A stretch of DNA of 8,099 nucleotides from NCBI RefSeq assembly GCF_900109205.1, contig NZ_FNZB01000020.1, forward strand, positions 1-8,099, in the 5' to 3' direction. Position numbers and translations under genes: made by a program. Within the stretch, counting starts at the first letter, position 1. Each line of letters begins with the position of its first letter. This DNA comes from Sphingomonas sp. OV641 (GTDB taxonomy: Bacteria > Pseudomonadota > Alphaproteobacteria > Sphingomonadales > Sphingomonadaceae). Positions 1-7,013 of this stretch are shown here, piece by piece. The notes below the pieces were generated by a model, which saw only the letters and a program-made list of their open reading frames with translations, made no database searches and had not been told where the DNA came from.

Positions 1-100
1 GTGGTCGTGGCGCACCCGTGACGTACCTGTCCCATACGGCTTCCTTCCATTCCAACGAAAGGATCGCACCATCAAACCGTGGGATCAAACACCTAAGACG
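1..100. other. Left flank / junction with truncated czcA
   Basis: This stretch is about 56% GC, against about 68% in the next 100 bases. Frame 1 reads only six codons and stops at 19-21. The frame that continues into czcA has no stop back to base 2, but the peptide it would encode does not resemble CzcA before about base 101. I infer a recombination or deletion junction near 95-101, where unrelated sequence meets czcA. A Shine-Dalgarno-like AAAGGA lies at 58-63, but an ATC codon, not ATG, sits at the proper distance (71-73) and in the czcA frame. I could not identify the source of the flank; it may be the end of an upstream gene or of a mobile element. Confidence 0.45.
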
Positions 101-115
101 GGTCAGGCGATCCGC

Positions 116-2440
116 ATGGGATCGGCGTCGGAGAACGGCACGGAGGTCGTCGTCGGCACCGCGGTGATGCGGATCGGACAGAACAGCCGCAACGTCGCGA
201 CCGCGGTCGCCGATCGGTTGAAGTCGATCAACGCCTCGCTGCCACCCGACGTAGTGGTGCAGCCGGTCCTCGATCGCACAGCCCTGGTCAATTCCACCAT
301 CAAGACGGTGGCGAAGAATCTCGGCGAAGGCGCACTGCTCGTCATCGTCGTGCTGTTCCTGTTGCTCGGCAACTTCCGCGCCGCGCTGATCGCCGCGGCG
401 GTCATCCCGGTCACGATGATGCTGACCGGGTTCGGAATGTTACGGCTGGGGGTTTCGGCGAACCTCATGTCGCTCGGCGCGCTGGACTTCGGGCTGATCG
501 TCGATGGTGCCGTCATCATCGTCGAGAATGCGTTGCGGCGTCTCGCCGAGCAACAGCATCACGAAGGTCGCCTGCTGAGCGTCAAGGAGCGGTTGGAGGC
601 GGTCGCGACCGCGGCGCGCGAGATGATCCGTCCGTCCGTGTACGGGCAGGCAATCATCATCCTCGTCTATGTGCCCTTGCTGACGCTGACCGGCGTCGAG
701 GGCAAGACGTTCGTGCCGATGGCGCTCACCGTCATCATCGCGCTGCTGTTCGCGTTCGTCCTGTCGCTGACCTTCGTGCCTGCGGCGATCGCCATCTGGC
801 TGTCGCGGAGGGTGAACGAGGAGGACGGGCGGATCATCTCGTGGCTGAAGCAGCGCTACGAACCGGGCCTTGAGAAGGCGATGAAGCGACCGTCGATCAC
901 CATCGGCGCCGGCGTCGTCAGCCTCGTCGCCGCGGCGCTTGCCTTCACGACGCTGGGACAGGTGTTCCTCCCCCAGCTCGACGAGGGCGACCTGCTCATC
1001 CAGGCGCTGCGCATTCCGGCGACATCGGTGCAGCAGAGCCAGGCGATGCAGGTGCCGATCGAGCGCATGGTCTCGAAGCAACCCGAGGTGCGGTTCGTCT
1101 TCTCCAAGACGGGCACGGCCGAGCTGGCTTCGGACCCGATGCCGCCCAACGCGACCGACATGTTCGTCATCCTGAAGCCGCATGCGGAATGGCCCGACCC
1201 CAAACTGGAGAAGGCCGCGCTGGTCGAGCGGCTGGAGACGAAGCTCGCGCAGTTCCCGGGCAACGCCTATGAGATCACGCAGCCAATCCAGATGCGGTTC
1301 AACGAGCTGATCGCCGGCGTGCGCGGCGACATCGCGGTGAAGGTGTTCGGCGACGACTTCGCCTCCATGAACCGCACCGCCGAACAGATCGCCGGCATCC
1401 TTCGCCGGACGCAAGGAGCGGCTGACGTGAAGGTCGAACAGACGACGGGACTTCCCATGCTCGACATTCGCGTCAACCGCGACGCGATGGCACGGGTCGG
1501 CGTCACCGCGCAGGATGTGCAGGACACCATCACCGCCACGCTCGGCGGTCGCGAGTCCGGCATGATCTTCGAGGGAGACCGGCGCTTTCCGGTGGTCATC
1601 CGCCTGTCGGACGCCGAGCGCGCCGACCTGGGGCTGCTCGAACAGGTGCAGGTGCCGGTCGCCGGCGGTGGCTATGTGCCGCTGTCCAGCGTCGCCGATA
1701 TCGGCGTCGTCGACGGGCCGAACCAGATCAGCCGCGAGAACGGCAAGCGCCGCGTCGTCGTCCAGGCGAACGTCCGCGGACGCGACGTCGGCAGCGTGGT
1801 CGCGGATGCGCAGGCGGCGGTCGCCGGCGTGCGCCTGCCGGCGGGCAGCTATCTCGAATGGGGCGGCCAGTTCGAGAATCTCGAATCCGCCAGCCAGCGG
1901 CTCAAACTCGTGGTGCCGGCGTGCTTCGTGCTGATCCTGCTGCTCCTCTACGGGGCCTTGGGATCGGTACGCGATGCGGCGATCGTCTTCACCGGCGTGC
2001 CCTTCGCGCTGGTGGGAGGCGTGCTGCTGCTGTTCGTTCGCGGCATGGACTTCTCGATCTCGGCCGCGGTGGGATTCATCGCATTGTCGGGTATCGCGGT
2101 CCTCAACGGCCTCGTCATGGTTAGTTCGGTGCAGGAGCTGATCCGGTCGGGCATGGACCGGGCCGAAGCGGCGCGGACGGGCGCGCTCCAGCGATTGCGC
2201 CCGGTCGTCATGACCGCGCTGGTCGCCAGTCTCGGCTTCGTACCGATGGCATTCGCCAGCGGAGCCGGCGCGGAAGTGCAGAAGCCGCTCGCGACCGTCG
2301 TCATCGGCGGCCTGATCTCGGCGACGCTGCTGACGCTGTTCGTGCTGCCGACGCTTTACGCCCGGTTCGGGCAGCAAGCGGTCAAGGTCGACGACGCGGA
2401 TAGGGCGGACGACGGCGCGCCGCTGCCGCAACCCGCATGA
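116..2440 (+). CDS. czcA: CzcA-type heavy-metal RND efflux pump, N-terminally truncated
   Basis: This is the inner-membrane proton antiporter subunit of a CzcCBA-type tripartite pump (HME-RND family) that exports Co/Zn/Cd-like divalent cations. The 774 residues match the family from the middle of the first porter region onward. About 278 N-terminal residues, including TM1, are missing from the usual length of about 1,050. Visible landmarks are TM2-TM3 at residues 73-108 and TM4 with ALDFGLIVDGAVIIVEN at 122-138. The three acidic residues of the CzcA proton relay are present as D124, D130 and E137. TM5-TM7 lie at about 170-281, the second periplasmic porter half at about 282-597, and TM8-TM12 at about 598-752. 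ATG 116 is the first ordinary start codon, but family homology already begins about five codons upstream and no good ribosome site precedes it. Without TM1 and most of the first porter domain, the product is unlikely to pump. No czcB or czcC is visible. The family call is firm; residual function is doubtful. Confidence 0.88.
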   Translation: MGSASENGTEVVVGTAVMRIGQNSRNVATAVADRLKSINASLPPDVVVQPVLDRTALVNSTIKTVAKNLGEGALLVIVVLFLLLGNFRAALIAAAVIPVTMMLTGFGMLRLGVSANLMSLGALDFGLIVDGAVIIVENALRRLAEQQHHEGRLLSVKERLEAVATAAREMIRPSVYGQAIIILVYVPLLTLTGVEGKTFVPMALTVIIALLFAFVLSLTFVPAAIAIWLSRRVNEEDGRIISWLKQRYEPGLEKAMKRPSITIGAGVVSLVAAALAFTTLGQVFLPQLDEGDLLIQALRIPATSVQQSQAMQVPIERMVSKQPEVRFVFSKTGTAELASDPMPPNATDMFVILKPHAEWPDPKLEKAALVERLETKLAQFPGNAYEITQPIQMRFNELIAGVRGDIAVKVFGDDFASMNRTAEQIAGILRRTQGAADVKVEQTTGLPMLDIRVNRDAMARVGVTAQDVQDTITATLGGRESGMIFEGDRRFPVVIRLSDAERADLGLLEQVQVPVAGGGYVPLSSVADIGVVDGPNQISRENGKRRVVVQANVRGRDVGSVVADAQAAVAGVRLPAGSYLEWGGQFENLESASQRLKLVVPACFVLILLLLYGALGSVRDAAIVFTGVPFALVGGVLLLFVRGMDFSISAAVGFIALSGIAVLNGLVMVSSVQELIRSGMDRAEAARTGALQRLRPVVMTALVASLGFVPMAFASGAGAEVQKPLATVVIGGLISATLLTLFVLPTLYARFGQQAVKVDDADRADDGAPLPQPA

Positions 2441-2465
2441 TCGCGTCTGGCAGGGGGGACTGACG

Positions 2466-3149
2466 ATGGCGGCGCTCAAGTTCGCACTGATCCCCATGAT
2501 CGCGATCATGATCGGCGCGCTTCTCGCCGGGTGGCGCACACCCGGCGAGAGGCTGGTCGCCGCCATGCAGCACCTTGCAGCCGGCGTCGTATTTGCCGCG
2601 GCGGCGACCGAAATCCTGCCGCTGGTGATGCACGGGGGATCGCCGGCTGCGACGCTGATCGGCGGTGCGATCGGCGTCGCGGTAATGCTGGGCCTCAAGG
2701 CGGCGGAAGGCCGGTTTGACGGCCCCGTGGCGCTGCTCGCCGCGATCGGGCTCGATCTTGCTATTGACGGCCTGGTTCTGGGTCTGGCCTTCATCGCCGG
2801 CGAGAAGGCGGGCACGTTGCTGGCGGTCGCGCTGACGCTCGAAGTGCTGTTCCTGGCCCTGACGCTCACCAATGATCTGACGAGCCGGTATCGCAAGATG
2901 AAGGCGATCGGCCTAACCTGCGCGCTTGCGCTGCTGGTGCCGATCGGCGCACTCGTCGTGCAGCCCGTGGCGCTGCTGTCGCCGGTGTGGATCACGGGAT
3001 TCCTGAGTTTCGGCCTGATGGCGCTGCTCTACCTCGTCACCGAGGAGCTGCTGGTCGAGGCGCACGAGAAACCGGACTCTCCGCTCATCAGCGCGATGTT
3101 CTTCGTCGGCTTTCTCGCACTGCTGCTCATCGAGGAGATCGCGATGTGA
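2466..3149 (+). CDS. ZIP-family-like metal transporter
   Basis: This is a 227-residue, almost wholly hydrophobic protein with about seven or eight membrane segments, resembling bacterial ZIP-family divalent metal transporters. The ZIP-like TM2 pattern is seen in QHLAAGVVFAAAATEILP (residues 35-52, with H36 and E49). The TM4 position reads DLAIDG (97-102), where canonical ZIPs carry HNxPEG. The TM5 position has a single acidic residue, E126, instead of HxxPHE. Additional membrane acids are E193, E194, E223 and E224. The binuclear metal site is therefore divergent, and metal specificity and direction cannot be read from the sequence. A strong purine-rich ribosome site (AGGGGGGA, 2452-2459) precedes ATG 2466, and the gap to czcA is 25 bp, so the two are probably co-transcribed. 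Its place among efflux genes suggests a role in metal homeostasis. An unclassified membrane transporter remains possible. Confidence 0.68.
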   Translation: MAALKFALIPMIAIMIGALLAGWRTPGERLVAAMQHLAAGVVFAAAATEILPLVMHGGSPAATLIGGAIGVAVMLGLKAAEGRFDGPVALLAAIGLDLAIDGLVLGLAFIAGEKAGTLLAVALTLEVLFLALTLTNDLTSRYRKMKAIGLTCALALLVPIGALVVQPVALLSPVWITGFLSFGLMALLYLVTEELLVEAHEKPDSPLISAMFFVGFLALLLIEEIAM

Positions 3150-3208
3150 CCGGCCTGACCTTGAGCGGTGTCGATGTGCGCCGCGATCCATCCCGTAAGG
3201 AGAAGAAA

Positions 3209-3578
3209 ATGTCGATCACCACGGCGCGATGGTCCTTTCTGGCCGCTGCGATTGCCCTGTCTGCGTGTTCCGGCGGCAAGCCGGCGGGCCAGTTCGGATC
3301 GAACGAGTCCGGTGCGACCGATGCCATCCACGGATCGAGCGCACGGCACGGCCGGCATGGCGATGCCGTCGACCGGCGATCCTGATACCGACTTCCTTCG
3401 GGGCATGATCCCGCACCATGAAGGTGCGGTCGATATGGCTCGCGCCGAGCTTGCCAACGGCACCGATCCGAAGGTGCGCGCGATGGCGGAGGAGGTGATC
3501 CGGACCCAACAGGCCGAAATCGTGAAGATGCAGGCCTGGCTCGCCGAACGGCAAGCCACAAAGAAGGGGACGCGATAA
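3209..3578 (+). pseudogene. DUF305 lipoprotein gene broken by a frameshift
   Basis: A clear ribosome site (TAAGGAG, 3196-3202) and ATG 3209 open a frame coding a lipoprotein signal: hydrophobic [11 protein letters not shown] with lipobox LSAC and acceptor C20. That frame drifts into Arg/His-rich sequence and stops at 3383-3385 after 58 residues. The DUF305 domain continues one frame over, up to TAA 3576-3578. It contains the hallmark [17 protein letters not shown] and a C-terminal helical stretch ending in MQAWLAERQ. The switch must fall between about 3305 and 3355 and corresponds to one extra base, or two missing ones. DUF305 proteins are ferritin-like His/Met-rich periplasmic proteins often found beside copper and other metal resistance genes; the cyanobacterial copper protein CopM belongs here. 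An ATG at 3321 in the domain frame could make an 85-residue product without a signal, which would stay in the cytoplasm. A sequencing error is a live alternative to a real mutation. Confidence 0.72.
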
Positions 3579-4495
3579 TGGCACACGATCACGGCGAAGC
3601 CGGGCACAGCCACGACCATACGGCCGGCGCCAACGCCAAGATGCTCAGATGGGCGCTTGCCCTGACGGCGACCTATCTCGTGGCAGAGGTGGTCGGCGCC
3701 TTCGTGTTCAACAGCCTCGCGCTGCTGTCCGACGCAGCCCATATGATGACCGACGTCGCCGGTCTGGTCATCGCGTTGATGGCGATCCATCTCGGCAAGA
3801 AGGCTGCCGACGACAAGCGGACGTTCGGCTACAAACGACTGGAAATCCTCGCCGCGACCTTCAATGCGATCCTGCTGTTCGTCGTCGCCATGTATATCCT
3901 TTACGAGGCGATCCAGCGCTTCCGCGAGCCGCAGTCGATTCAGTCGACCGGCATGTTGATCGTCGCGGTCATTGGCCTCGTCGTGAACTTCGTATCGATG
4001 CGTCTGCTGACCGCCGGCAAGGACGAAAGCTTCAACGTCAAAGGCGCCTACCTGGAAGTATGGGCCGACATGATCGGCTCGGTCGGCGTCATCCTTGGTG
4101 CCCTCGCGATACGGTTCACGGGCTGGACGTGGGTCGATCCAGTCATCGCCATCGGCATCGGCCTGTGGGTGCTGCCGCGCACCTGGGTTCTGCTCAAGGG
4201 AACGATCAACGTGCTGCTGGAAGGTGTCCCCGGCGGGTTGAAGCTGCCGGAGATCCGTTCAACGATCGCCGCCATTCCGGGTGTCGCCGGCGTTCATGAC
4301 CTGCACGTCTGGTCGATGGCTTCGGACGAGATCAATTGCACCGCCCATGTGACGCTCGGCGAGGGCGTCGATCCCGATAGCGTCAGGGTTGCAGTGACCA
4401 GAACACTCGACGAGAGGTTCGGGATCGAACATTCGACGATCCAGACCGAAGCGCCATCGCAAGCCTGTGAGGATGACCAGCACCTTCATCGCTAG
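3578..4495 (+). CDS. czcD: Cation diffusion facilitator CzcD (Zn/Co/Cd efflux)
   Basis: CzcD is an inner-membrane CDF antiporter that exports Zn, Co or Cd from cytoplasm to periplasm in exchange for protons. The 305 residues have the normal family length. The N-terminus is His-rich (MAHDHGEAGHSHDH). Six membrane segments lie between about residues 24 and 210. The TM2 metal-site half is SDAAHMMTD (H55, D59). The TM5 half is EVWAD (E160, D164), giving the ExxxD variant that I recall from CzcD of Cupriavidus metallidurans, where many CDFs have HxxxD. The cytoplasmic C-terminal domain carries GVHDLHVW (239-245), H285, C297 and a terminal HLHR. ATG 3578 overlaps the TAA of the DUF305 frame by one base (TAATG), behind a GAAGGGGA ribosome site at 3563-3570, which suggests translational coupling. 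With czcA truncated, this is the best candidate for the working exporter of the cluster. Confidence 0.94.
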   Translation: MAHDHGEAGHSHDHTAGANAKMLRWALALTATYLVAEVVGAFVFNSLALLSDAAHMMTDVAGLVIALMAIHLGKKAADDKRTFGYKRLEILAATFNAILLFVVAMYILYEAIQRFREPQSIQSTGMLIVAVIGLVVNFVSMRLLTAGKDESFNVKGAYLEVWADMIGSVGVILGALAIRFTGWTWVDPVIAIGIGLWVLPRTWVLLKGTINVLLEGVPGGLKLPEIRSTIAAIPGVAGVHDLHVWSMASDEINCTAHVTLGEGVDPDSVRVAVTRTLDERFGIEHSTIQTEAPSQACEDDQHLHR

Positions 4496-4525
4496 CCATC
4501 TCGGCGATCGAAAGTCACAACCGGT

Positions 4526-4876
4526 ATGCTCTATGTCGTCATCAAGGCAATGATCTCCGGTGCGATTATCGCGGCGGTTTCGGAGATCGCCAAGCGCAGT
4601 CCCGGCGTCGGCGCACTTGTCGCATCGTTGCCGTTAGTCTCTGTGCTGGGAATGATCTGGCTGTGGCGCGACACCCAAGATCGGGTGCTGATGGCGTCTC
4701 ACGCCGGGGCGACTTTCTGGTTCGTGCTGCCATCGTTACCGATGTTCCTGCTGATCCCCGCGTTGCTCGGGCGCAACGTACCATTCTGGCTAGCGCTGGG
4801 CGCGGGGTGCCTCCTTACCATCCTGCTCTATCTCGGCCTGGTATGCCTTGGTCCACGCCTCGGCCTGCGGTTATAG
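4526..4876 (+). CDS. DUF3147 family membrane protein
   Basis: This 116-residue integral membrane protein has about four hydrophobic segments, at roughly residues 3-20, 28-47, 60-82 and 86-112. The sequence pattern matches DUF3147 as I recall it: SEIAKRSPGVGALVASLPLV near the N-terminus, then IWLWRDT, and FWFVLPSLPMFLLIPALL in the third segment. The molecular function of this family is not established to my knowledge. It follows czcD after 30 bp in the same direction and probably belongs to the same transcript. The ribosome site is weak (GAAAG, 4510-4514). The family call rests on the conserved motifs and the neighbourhood; any role in metal handling is inferred from position only. Confidence 0.8.
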   Translation: MLYVVIKAMISGAIIAAVSEIAKRSPGVGALVASLPLVSVLGMIWLWRDTQDRVLMASHAGATFWFVLPSLPMFLLIPALLGRNVPFWLALGAGCLLTILLYLGLVCLGPRLGLRL

Positions 4877-4919
4877 GCCATCAGCGCAGGTCTCCCGCAA
4901 TGTTGAGAGGCAACGCACA

Positions 4920-4948
4920 CTAGACCAACGCCATATATCCGCTATGCT
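4920..4948 (+). promoter_or_regulatory. Predicted arsR promoter
   Basis: CTAGAC at 4920-4925 matches the alphaproteobacterial -35 consensus CTTGAC at five of six positions. TATGCT at 4943-4948 is a plausible -10 box, and the spacer is 17 bp. Transcription would begin at about 4954-4956, on or beside the arsR ATG at 4955, giving a leaderless or nearly leaderless mRNA. This agrees with the absence of a Shine-Dalgarno sequence before the start. The call is by consensus matching only. Confidence 0.45.
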
Positions 4949-4958
4949 GGATATATGG
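4931..4958. promoter_or_regulatory. ArsR operator: perfect 10-bp inverted repeat
   Basis: CCATATATCC (4931-4940) and GGATATATGG (4949-4958) are exact reverse complements separated by the 8-bp spacer GCTATGCT. The dyad spans the predicted -10 box, and its right arm includes the arsR start codon at 4955-4957. ArsR/SmtB repressors bind AT-rich dyads of this kind as homodimers and leave when arsenite binds. The position implies autorepression of the arsR-arsC-arsB-arsN2/H operon. The symmetry is seen directly; binding by ArsR is inferred. Confidence 0.78.
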
Positions 4959-5287
4959 AAAACGACTCGGCTATCACTGCGCTGGGCGCACTCGCACAGG
5001 GCACCCGCCTCGACGTGTTCCGCCTGCTGGTGCGGCACGAACCGGACGGCATGGCCGCAGGCGATATCGCCCGCCAGCTCGACGTGCCGCAGAACACCAT
5101 GTCGGCGCATCTCGGAATCCTCGCCCGTGCGGGTCTGGTCCGCTCCGAACGGCATAGCCGCTCGATCATCTACCGTGCCGATCTGGACGGCCTGCGCGCG
5201 CTGACGCTGTTCCTCGTCAAGGATTGCTGCGCCGGCAATGCGGAGCTGTGCGCGCCGCTCGTCGCCGAACTCGCCCCCTGCTGCTGA
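4955..5287 (+). CDS. arsR: ArsR-family arsenite-responsive repressor
   Basis: This 110-residue winged helix-turn-helix repressor belongs to the ArsR/SmtB family. The DNA-binding core runs from about residue 33 to 75, with recognition helix VPQNTMSAHLGILARAG (44-60) and wing SERHSRSIIYRA (64-75). The classical ELCVCDL metal site in the DNA-binding helix is absent. Instead the C-terminus is rich in cysteine (C91, C92, C99, C109, C110), resembling the C-terminal arsenite site of Acidithiobacillus-type ArsR, where a CC pair plus a third Cys form the sulfur site. The start is set by the frame and by the operator overlapping ATG 4955; no ribosome site precedes it. It sits first in an operon with arsC 11 bp downstream and should repress its own operon until arsenite (or antimonite) binds. 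Confidence 0.92.
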   Translation: MENDSAITALGALAQGTRLDVFRLLVRHEPDGMAAGDIARQLDVPQNTMSAHLGILARAGLVRSERHSRSIIYRADLDGLRALTLFLVKDCCAGNAELCAPLVAELAPCC

Positions 5288-5298
5288 AAGGACATCCC

Positions 5299-5727
5299 GT
5301 GGCCGTCGATATCGTCATCTATCACAACCCCGAGTGCGGCACGTCGCGCAACACGCTGGCGATGATCCGCAATGCCGGCATCGAGCCGCATGTGGTCGAA
5401 TATCTGAAAACCCCACCCGCACGCGCGCTGCTAGTCGAGTTGATCGACCGCGCCGGCATGAGGCCGCGTGAGCTGCTGCGCGAGAAGGGGACGCCCTATG
5501 CCGATTTGGGCCTGGGCGACACGTCGCTGTCCGACGACGCGCTGGTGGATGCGATGATGGCGCATCCGATCCTCATCAACCGGCCGCTGGTTGTCTCGCC
5601 GCTCGGCGTGAAGCTCTGTCGGCCGTCCGATGCCGTGCTTGATCTGCTGCCAAGCGATCAGCTCGGCGCGTTCGCGAAGGAAGACGGGGAGAAGGTGGTC
5701 GATGCTTCGGGCCAGCGCGTCGCCTGA
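5299..5727 (+). CDS. arsC: Glutaredoxin-dependent arsenate reductase ArsC
   Basis: ArsC is a cytoplasmic enzyme that reduces arsenate to arsenite with glutathione and glutaredoxin, supplying the substrate for the ArsB exporter. The 142 residues compare with 141 in the plasmid R773 enzyme. The active-site loop is [10 protein letters not shown] with catalytic C13. The three arginines that bind the oxyanion in R773 ArsC (R60, R94, R107) appear as R61 in RELLREKG, R95 in NRP and R108 in LCRPS, each offset by one. I chose the GTG at 5299 because AAAGGA (5287-5292) stands 6 bp before it and homology starts there; there is no ATG alternative. The stop overlaps the arsB start by one base (TGATG). Confidence 0.93.
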   Translation: MAVDIVIYHNPECGTSRNTLAMIRNAGIEPHVVEYLKTPPARALLVELIDRAGMRPRELLREKGTPYADLGLGDTSLSDDALVDAMMAHPILINRPLVVSPLGVKLCRPSDAVLDLLPSDQLGAFAKEDGEKVVDASGQRVA

Positions 5728-7013
5728 TGCTCCTTGCCGTCCTGATCTTCGTCGCGACGATCGCGCTCGTCATCTGGCAACCCAAGGGACTCGGCATCGG
5801 GTGGAGCGCGATGGGCGGGGCCGTCGTGGCGCTGCTCGCGGGGGTGGTCACGCTGTCCGACGTGCCGGTGGTGTGGGGCATCGTCTGGAATGCGACCGCT
5901 GCGTTCGTCGCGATCATCGTCATCAGCCTGCTGCTCGATGAAGCCGGGTTCTTCGAATGGGCCGCGCTCCACGTCGCCCGCTGGGGCCGGGGGCATGGTC
6001 GTCGGCTGTTCGTCCTGATCGTGCTGCTCGGCGCGGCGGTATCCGCGCTGTTCGCCAACGACGGCGCGGCGCTGATCCTGACGCCGATCGTCATCGCCAT
6101 GCTGCGGGCGCTCGGCTTCAAGGACAAGGCGACGCTGGCGTTCGTCATGGCCGCCGGGTTCATCGCCGACACCGCCAGCCTGCCGCTGGTCGTGTCGAAC
6201 CTCGTCAACATCGTGTCGGCCGATTTCTTCAAGATCGGGTTCGGCGAATACGCGGCCGTGATGGTACCGGTCGACCTCGTGTCGATCGCCGCGACGCTGG
6301 GCGCGCTGCTGCTGTTCTTCCGGCGCGACATACCGACCGACTATGACGTGGGAGCGCTGCGCGCGCCGCGCGACGCGATCCGCGATGCCGCGACCTTCCG
6401 CGCCGGATGGATCGTTCTCGCGCTGCTGCTCGCCGGCTTCTTCCTGCTCGAACCGCTCGGCGTGCCGGTCAGCGCCGTGGCCGCTGCCGGCGCGATCCTG
6501 CTGCTGGTGATCGCGGGGCGGGGCCAGGTGATCTCAACGGCCAAGGTGCTGCGCGGCGCACCCTGGCAGGTCGTGATCTTCTCGCTCGGCATGTATCTCG
6601 TCGTCTACGGCCTGCGGAACGCCGGCCTGACCGATCATCTGGCGGCGCTGCTCGATCGCACGGCGCAAGGGGGCGTGTGGGGCGCGGCGCTGGGTACGGG
6701 CGTGATCGCGGCCGTCCTGTCGTCGGTGATGAACAACATGCCGACCGTGCTGGTAGGCGCGCTCTCGATCGACGCCACCCACGCCACGGGCGCGATCAGG
6801 GAAGCGATGATCTACGCCAACGTGATCGGCTGCGATCTCGGCCCCAAGCTGACGCCGATCGGTTCGCTCGCGACGCTGCTGTGGCTCCACGTCCTTGGAC
6901 AGAAGGGCGTGCGGATCGGATGGGGCTATTACTTCCGTGTTGGCGTCACGCTCACCGTGCCGGTGTTGCTCATCACGCTCGCGGCGCTCGCGATCCGGAT
7001 CAGCCTCGCGTGA
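5727..7013 (+). CDS. arsB: Arsenite efflux permease ArsB
   Basis: ArsB is an inner-membrane arsenite/antimonite exporter of the ArsB group of ion transporters. It works as an H+ antiporter alone or with the ArsA ATPase; no arsA is visible here. The 428 residues match the usual 429 and are hydrophobic throughout, consistent with about 12 membrane spans. The conserved regions are [14 protein letters not shown] (109-122), [12 protein letters not shown] (157-168), NNMPTVL (336-342) and [20 protein letters not shown] (368-387). ATG 5727 overlaps the arsC stop by one base, and no separate ribosome site is evident, so translation is probably coupled to arsC. Its own TGA in turn overlaps the next start. 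This is the ArsB type and not ACR3, judging by these motifs. Confidence 0.95.
   Translation: MLLAVLIFVATIALVIWQPKGLGIGWSAMGGAVVALLAGVVTLSDVPVVWGIVWNATAAFVAIIVISLLLDEAGFFEWAALHVARWGRGHGRRLFVLIVLLGAAVSALFANDGAALILTPIVIAMLRALGFKDKATLAFVMAAGFIADTASLPLVVSNLVNIVSADFFKIGFGEYAAVMVPVDLVSIAATLGALLLFFRRDIPTDYDVGALRAPRDAIRDAATFRAGWIVLALLLAGFFLLEPLGVPVSAVAAAGAILLLVIAGRGQVISTAKVLRGAPWQVVIFSLGMYLVVYGLRNAGLTDHLAALLDRTAQGGVWGAALGTGVIAAVLSSVMNNMPTVLVGALSIDATHATGAIREAMIYANVIGCDLGPKLTPIGSLATLLWLHVLGQKGVRIGWGYYFRVGVTLTVPVLLITLAALAIRISLA

Noticed and set aside
440..2995. 851-codon open frame on the minus strand, antisense to czcA and the ZIP gene
   Set aside because: Its product is a low-complexity Arg/Asp/His/Ala-rich sequence of the kind produced antisense to GC-rich genes. 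The + strand frame shows clear RND homology through the same bases.
2987..3208. Upstream extension of the frame that starts at ATG 3209
   Set aside because: It overlaps the ZIP gene in another frame. The ribosome site and lipoprotein signal define 3209 as the start.
4881..4912. Possible terminator hairpin between the DUF3147 gene and arsR
   Set aside because: CTC/GAG pairing around TCTCCCGCAATGTTGAGAG is short, and no T-run follows.
5224..5298. Longer arsC starting inside arsR
   Set aside because: It would overlap the arsR coding region, and arsenate reductase homology and a good ribosome site point to GTG 5299.
5576..6331. 251-codon minus-strand frame opposite arsC and arsB
   Set aside because: Ser/Thr/Ala/Arg-rich shadow of conserved + strand genes, with no recognisable domain.
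6407..7012. Upstream extension of the arsN2-arsH frame inside arsB
   Set aside because: The translation there is Arg-rich shadow sequence overlapping well-conserved ArsB. ATG 7013 sits in a TGATG overlap identical to the arsC/arsB junction.
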